Assembly: GCA_964443525.1 (NCBI GenBank)
Contig: CAYUCY010000025.1
Span: forward strand, 1 to 20,143
DNA: 20,143 nucleotides
Direction: 5' to 3'
Origin: CAYUCY01 sp964443525
GTDB taxonomy: Bacteria; Pseudomonadota; Alphaproteobacteria; Caedimonadales; Caedimonadaceae
Part shown: one piece after another, positions 15,954-20,143 of the stretch
How the letters are laid out: each line of letters begins with the position of its first letter
Numbering within the stretch: the first letter of the stretch is position 1
Position numbers and translations under genes: made by a program
Notes under the pieces: model-generated
What the model was told of the DNA's origin: nothing
What the model saw: the letters and a program-made list of their open reading frames with translations, nothing else
Databases searched by the model: none

Positions 15954-16090
15954 GAACGTCTCCCTTGCTTCAGAGACCTTACACGGAACTTATCTTGCTG
16001 GCACTAAAAATAATGCAATTCCTTCAGACAGAGATGAAGTCTCTTGACATAAAATTATGTATTCTACTCCTCGTTGACTCTCGAGTCGAG

Positions 16091-16113
16091 AAAAGAAGCA
16101 GAGTACCTGCTTC
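16091..16113 (-). terminator. Rho-independent terminator of the exported protein gene at 16147
   Basis: On the minus strand GAAGCAG (16113-16107) pairs with CTGCTTC (16101-16095) around a 5-base loop and is followed by TTTT (16094-16091). It lies 34 bases after the stop of the gene on the same strand and separates it from the transporter gene. Confidence 0.7.
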
Positions 16114-16146
16114 AATTCAAGAAAATTTTTGAAATCCATATATAAT

Positions 16147-17985
16147 TTATTTTGTTCCCGATATTGTTTGCGTCATCGCCTCGGATAAAAATGATTGAAT
16201 GTTTTCGATAAAGGGGGGCATCGTCTTTTGCAATTTACTTATCGCTCTTGAATATCGAATTGCATAACGGTCCGCGATTGTTGCCTTATCTTCAGACTCT
16301 TCCTGACTTAAGTCAATAGCCGTCTTTAGGAAGAAATCGAGCAAGTGACGGCGTCCCAAGTCTAACACCGCCCGGCACTCACCTACAGCGGACTCGAAGC
16401 TCTCCGGATTTCCTGCGAAAGCTTCTTCTGAAGGGACCTTAGGAATACTATATTTGTATCGATCCTTAAGAATAGATTTAGCAGGCAAAAGAAACTGACG
16501 GTCATGGTCCAAATTGAGTCTTCTGGAATAGTTGGTTTCAGCTCTATAGACATAGTCCTGTCCATCCATCATATGGATGGTAACTTCAATATAGAACTGG
16601 TTTCTTTTAACGGAATATTCTGAAATTTCCTCTTCTTTGATAGGGGAGGAAGCGTCAAAAGGATACCAATCTAGGTTATATTCACGGATAGGTCTCTTTT
16701 TGATGATTTCAAAAATCTCCTCATCTGAAAGAGGTGTTTCTCCGGTCGTAAAAGAGGTAGAGAGCAAATCTGCTTTCACAACGGAAGTTGATTTTTTCTC
16801 TTCGATCCCTTCATCCTTTTTGAGACTTTCATCCAAAAGGGAAAGGATAGGTTGAACAGAGCTTCTCAATATTTCCGGAAGACTGCTCGTTGCGAACCGA
16901 GCAGACAGATCGACCGGTGTTTCGTGAGACTGAAGAAAAGCACCCGCTGCAAAGGCTTTGAAGAGTTCCGGAAGTTTCTCCTCTTCACCTACCTTCATAA
17001 CTTTCAGAGAACGTTCAAGGATTGCGAGTGTGCTTTCTCGATAGGCGTTATAAACAGAAAGAGCAAACTCTGTAACATACGGAATCATGTTTTTGACTCC
17101 GTATTGTTTTTTCTGTTCTATGCTTAAAGTTTTTAAGTTATCTTTTAGCTTAGTTAAATAAAAGTTTAAAATATTATTCACAAATTGTTCGACACTATGA
17201 TCCCCGGTATCAATTTTGGAATGAGCTAAGTCATGGCAGAGCTTCCCCCAAGGGGTCATTGGAATTCCGTGAACTCTTTCATCTCCAGGTTTTAAAGTAA
17301 CAGGAACGGGATGAATTCCCTGACTATAGGTCCACGCAAGATAAAAGAATCCGAAAAAATCTTCCTTAGATTCCGTGCATAACAAAAAGTATGGAACAGA
17401 GTTAAAGAGTCCTTTCCGGAGAGAATCTGAGATTTGATCTACCCGGTCAGAAAATTGACAGTATGTTCTGTGCGTAAAATCCCCACGATCATCGTGCTTA
17501 CGCTTCCAGCTCAAAAGCGCTCGCCATAGATCGCCTTCCGGCTTGGCTATGTTTATAAGGGAGTATGGCATTGAAAATCCGGCAAGCCTAAAGAATTGGT
17601 TCTCAATATCGGATTTGTCTGAGGTGAAAATGGCTGCCTGTGCTACAGAAAAAATATAATGGAGCAGAGTGTGTTTCTTTTCGTCTCCTATAAACTGAGC
17701 GAGCTCTTTTTTCAGGTCCGTCAATGCCGGATTATCGATCCCATCCAGCTGCTCCTTTAATTTCTCAAATTTAGATACAAGTGCCGTATTAGGCTCTAAA
17801 ATCTTCTCCCCACTCCGATAAAAATCTATAAGATCCATATCGGTTTTAGAAAACCCTCTAAAATAAGTAGGGTACCGCTTTTCAAGCTCACAGAGATCTT
17901 GCCTGTGACTGGCAAAAAGAGACCCTGAAATAAATGCGGATGCTAACGTTAAGGAAACAATCAAAACTTTTTTAAAAAAAGACAT
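16147..17985 (-). CDS. Large exported protein with an HDxxH motif, function unknown
   Basis: I start this at the ATG at 17985, which has AGGGAG upstream and opens a clean signal peptide (MSFFKK, hydrophobic core, SGSLFA-SH). The open frame continues 21 codons upstream with charged residues, which would spoil the signal. The mature protein is about 590 residues, mostly helical and charged, with a cluster of aromatic residues around 195-225. HDLAH lies at residues 251-255 (bases 17221-17235) within GKLCHDLAHSKIDTGDH, with Glu266 eleven residues after the last histidine. This resembles the HDxxH-x11-E metal site of COQ4, but the spacing is not exact and nothing else matches, so I assign no enzyme. 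The C-terminal third carries serine- and glutamate-rich linkers. It stands alone, ending at a good terminator. Confidence 0.75.
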   Translation of the reverse strand: MSFFKKVLIVSLTLASAFISGSLFASHRQDLCELEKRYPTYFRGFSKTDMDLIDFYRSGEKILEPNTALVSKFEKLKEQLDGIDNPALTDLKKELAQFIGDEKKHTLLHYIFSVAQAAIFTSDKSDIENQFFRLAGFSMPYSLINIAKPEGDLWRALLSWKRKHDDRGDFTHRTYCQFSDRVDQISDSLRKGLFNSVPYFLLCTESKEDFFGFFYLAWTYSQGIHPVPVTLKPGDERVHGIPMTPWGKLCHDLAHSKIDTGDHSVEQFVNNILNFYLTKLKDNLKTLSIEQKKQYGVKNMIPYVTEFALSVYNAYRESTLAILERSLKVMKVGEEEKLPELFKAFAAGAFLQSHETPVDLSARFATSSLPEILRSSVQPILSLLDESLKKDEGIEEKKSTSVVKADLLSTSFTTGETPLSDEEIFEIIKKRPIREYNLDWYPFDASSPIKEEEISEYSVKRNQFYIEVTIHMMDGQDYVYRAETNYSRRLNLDHDRQFLLPAKSILKDRYKYSIPKVPSEEAFAGNPESFESAVGECRAVLDLGRRHLLDFFLKTAIDLSQEESEDKATIADRYAIRYSRAISKLQKTMPPFIENIQSFLSEAMTQTISGTK

Positions 17986-18013
17986 AAGGAAAGCTCCCTC
18001 TTTTTTCCAACGC

Positions 18014-18028
18014 CCAATCTTTGTGCCA
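18014..18028 (-). promoter_or_regulatory. Near-consensus sigma-54 site upstream of the exported protein at 17985
   Basis: On the minus strand TGGCAC-N5-TTGG matches the sigma-54 consensus TGGCAC-N5-TTGC except for the last base, which is normally C. It is correctly placed, about 30 bases before the ATG with the ribosome binding site between. The mismatch falls on a nearly invariant base, so activity is doubtful. The same stretch also forms TGCCA-N8-TGGCA symmetry. Confidence 0.25.
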
Positions 18029-18178
18029 GACTTATTTGGCATTGTCAATCCAGCTTCAAAGGTCTTTTCTCTTTAAATTTAAGACTATTTTAAAACCGTC
18101 AAAGTTTTCAAATTAAAAGCGCTTGCTTTTTTCTCGATGGATTTCAAAAAATGCATTCCCTCCTTGCCTAAATAGCAA

Positions 18179-18855
18179 TTGCAATATATCTCTCGGTTTT
18201 TATTTTTGCCCTCTCTAATTCTTGCGAGAAACTCTCAAGCATCGAACCATGAGGTTGATGATGAATTTACCGTTTCCCTCACCTCACCTGTAGAGGGCTC
18301 AATATTGCGCCTGAAAAACTCACGCCCCAACAATTTCGTGAATTACGTACCAAGGGTGAAACCCGCCACGGAAGCTACATTCTCAGCATTGGAGACCAGG
18401 AAGCGTTTAATAGCAATCTTCCGAATCGACTCCGATTTCTCTCTGGAACCGATTACAGCATTACCTCAAAAATCTCTCTTGCTAAAAATTCACAAGTCAT
18501 CGTCGGGGATGGTCTGGAATCATATTTGAAGCTCGCTTATACGGGGACGGATACCTATGGCGGTACCTTGTGTTATCCTCTTCAAATTAAAGTGGCAGCG
18601 GTCTCTGACTTAAGCGCTTGTAATCCATTTGACACATATGCTTACCTCGACGCCCATCAATCTCCGCTCGGTGAGCATGACTTTTATAATGACGAGTTAA
18701 CAAATCTTCCAACCAGAAGGAGAAATACTTTCTTGCAATTGGCAGGCCTTTATGATGGCACCTTTATCCGTGAGACCATGGGGAAATCAACACACCGTCT
18801 AAATGAATGTCTCAAGACATACGCAAAAGCTCTTCAGAAAAGTCTAAAGGTGTGA
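18179..18855 (+). pseudogene. Frameshifted gene for an exported protein, function unknown
   Basis: The coding signal is spread over two frames. From 18262 to 18855 one frame is open and reads as a coherent protein, passing through APEKLTPQQFRELRTKGE, GSYILSIGDQEAF and LAYTGTDTYGGTLCYPLQ to KALQKSLKV, but it has no ATG, GTG or TTG before 18526, far inside the homologous-looking part. The N-terminal part lies in another frame: a signal-peptide-like segment from the TTG at 18179 (ISRFLFLPSLILA) then HEVDDEFTVSLTSPVEG. Joining them needs one missing base, for example a G in the run at 18295-18297. An alternative start at the ATG at 18137 gives a better lipoprotein-like signal (IAIAIYLSVFIFALSNSC) but needs two more indels. 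The last 12 bases overlap the convergent gene. A sequencing error cannot be excluded. Confidence 0.65.
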
Positions 18856-19836
18856 AAGAACTCTAAAGACTTCTGCCATCACCCCCTGATTCAGGGGATG
18901 ATCTGTTTCCAATCGGACGCGTGTAAAAAATTCAAGTAACGATTCCGACTCGAAGAGTGTCGCAGCCAAAGCCTTTATTTGAGGCATCGTACAGAGCACG
19001 TGCAGGGTCGCCGCAAGCCGCTTATTATCAGCACCAAAATCATAAAGAAAAACTGAGCAAAAAGAACAGCCGTTCACCTGATCAGTCCCCTCCAGATAAA
19101 GAGCCTCGGGCGACATAAGGGTTCCATACTTCCCCAGTTCGGACGGGATGTCGTCCGCATGGATCTCAAGCACCCCTCCCCCGCTTCCAAGCGTATTGCG
19201 AGCCTGCCCACGCAAGCGAGGCCCTGCCTCCCCCTCTCCGTAAATCCCGATCTGAAATCCGCTGGTGGTCAGGATAAATTTGGGGTTACTCTGAAATTCA
19301 GTAGCTTCGGGAAAGGCATAATAATGGGGCAGCAAACACAAATCCCGACCGGAGCCGCAGCTCTTTTGCACATTAACGAAAACATCAAGCTTACGACCCG
19401 AGATGCTCACAAGGCTCTTTAAAGCGGGAGGAAACTTTTCGACAACTTCCGGTGCGGCTACCCTAAAGGAAAGACAACTTCGACTGATCCCTTGGATCTC
19501 GTCGAAAAAATCCTCGGCTTTAATCAGGTGATAAGGATGGACGGAGGGGATCTTCGGGAAGAGTCCGAAATTCATGGCGCTACGCCCCCGGTGGGCGCTC
19601 TCGCCATGAACATCTCGGTAACAAAAGGTGCGTTTCAGGCTCACACCAGCCCCTTCAAGGAGCCCTTGATCCCCGAAGAGAACCTCAAAATTGCCCGAAA
19701 CACCCGTCTCAAAAGGCGCCTGCAGTAACTCGTGACACCAGTACTCATAAGAGTCGAGGAACTCGGAAGAACTCGCATAAAGGTTCATAAAAGAGAAGAA
19801 GGCAATGCCTGCCTCTAAGATTCGATATTTTTTCAT
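18844..19836 (-). CDS. Exported protein with many cysteines, function unknown
   Basis: This encodes 330 residues. The first 22 (MKKYRILEAGIAFFSFMNLYAS) form a signal peptide with cleavage near YAS-SS. The mature part contains several scattered cysteines (YWCHELL, TFCYRD, RSCLSF, KSCGSGRDLCLL, NGCSFCSVF, HVLCTM), enough for several disulfides in the periplasm. The sequence alternates short strands with turns and has a glycine-rich stretch around RLRGQARNTLGSGGGVLEI. I recognise no domain. GGGAGAGG just before the ATG supports the start. The gene 46 bases upstream is on the same strand and may be cotranscribed. Confidence 0.72.
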   Translation of the reverse strand: MKKYRILEAGIAFFSFMNLYASSSEFLDSYEYWCHELLQAPFETGVSGNFEVLFGDQGLLEGAGVSLKRTFCYRDVHGESAHRGRSAMNFGLFPKIPSVHPYHLIKAEDFFDEIQGISRSCLSFRVAAPEVVEKFPPALKSLVSISGRKLDVFVNVQKSCGSGRDLCLLPHYYAFPEATEFQSNPKFILTTSGFQIGIYGEGEAGPRLRGQARNTLGSGGGVLEIHADDIPSELGKYGTLMSPEALYLEGTDQVNGCSFCSVFLYDFGADNKRLAATLHVLCTMPQIKALAATLFESESLLEFFTRVRLETDHPLNQGVMAEVFRVLSHL

Positions 19837-19882
19837 GTGCCTCTCCCGAAGCTGGCCCTTCAGGGCTTCTTTTTAACGATGA

Positions 19883-20143
19883 TCAGTTAACGGATTTCAA
19901 AGAAATCGTGTAATAAACACCTCGTTCTTTTAGGGAATCGGGTTGGATAAAAGCAAGAACCTTAAGATAGGGATTCGGCTCCATTTCCTTAGGTACATAT
20001 CCTTCCAACCCGTTTTCCCGAACAATCTCGGAAAAGGTTTTTCCAGCCGTTTCATTCTTTCCGTCGGTCAACGCTATATAACGAAGTTCATACGTTTGGC
20101 CTCCGATCGTCACAAAGGCTTCATCGTTTGATAAATGTAAACA
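19883..20143 (-). CDS. Unknown protein, N-terminus beyond the window
   Basis: The frame is open from the window end to the TGA at 19883-19885, so at least 86 codons are present and the start lies outside. A GTG at 20113 is inside the frame but has clear coding sequence before it (CLHLSNDEAF). The visible part has an FVTIGGQTYELRYIAL strand pair, a central EIVRENGLEGYVPKEMEPNPYLKVLAF stretch and ends YYTISLKSVN, which suggests a small mixed alpha/beta domain. I recognise no family. It precedes the cysteine-rich exported protein by 46 bases on the same strand, so they probably form one unit. Confidence 0.6.
   Translation of the reverse strand, partial: CLHLSNDEAFVTIGGQTYELRYIALTDGKNETAGKTFSEIVRENGLEGYVPKEMEPNPYLKVLAFIQPDSLKERGVYYTISLKSVN

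Noticed and set aside
18137..18172. ATG at 18137 as the start of the broken exported gene
   Set aside because: It meets a TAG after 12 codons and requires three separate indels to join the body. The TTG at 18179 needs only one, so I used that while mentioning the alternative.
19837..19882. GCCCT/AGGGC hairpin as a terminator between the last two minus-strand genes
   Set aside because: On the minus strand no T-run follows. The T-run is on the plus side, where no gene needs it, and the two genes look cotranscribed.

Overview
This window reads as chromosomal DNA of an alphaproteobacterium, probably a host-associated one of the Holosporales/Paracaedibacter type. The class assignment rests on the ATP synthase F0 genes, which form their own cluster with both b-type stalk subunits (order a, c, b', b) and no F1 genes beside them, an arrangement typical of Alphaproteobacteria. 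The order-level assignment is only an impression from the divergent flagellar proteins and the many unrecognised exported proteins. Base composition looks moderate and even throughout. I see no insertion sequence, tRNA, rRNA, CRISPR array or integrase.

Layout. 1-586 (+): the end of a RutE/nitroreductase-family gene. 593-1853: two small exported proteins of unknown function, divergently transcribed around a candidate operator. 1834-3617 (-): a two-gene unit made of a cytoplasmic AmpD/AmiD-type amidase followed by an exported alpha/beta-hydrolase-like protein that has lost its catalytic triad. 3688-4626 (+): a multi-spanning membrane protein with a pilin-like C-terminal domain. 4623-8102 (-): full-length dnaE. 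8218-10211 (-): the F0 cluster atpB-atpE-atpF'-atpF. 10468-14900 (+): a flagellar filament cassette (flagellin, FlaG-like protein, filament cap FliD, chaperone FliS) behind a very good sigma-54 promoter. 15048-15953 (-): an EamA/DMT transporter. 16147-20143: unrecognised exported proteins, one of them frameshifted.

The clearest functional unit is the flagellar one. Flagellin is expressed from a -24/-12 promoter, FliS would hold flagellin monomers before export, FliD caps the growing filament, and the FlaG-like protein sits where FlaG usually does. The F0 genes would make the membrane rotor and stator, with F1 encoded elsewhere. dnaE is the replicative polymerase.

The points most worth a second look are the triad-less exported hydrolase, the broken exported gene at 18179-18855, the divergent flagellin, the missing atpI, and the exported 612-residue protein with an HDxxH motif. 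I do not see convincing evidence of a wholly new multi-gene system. Most of the novelty lies in single unknown exported proteins.
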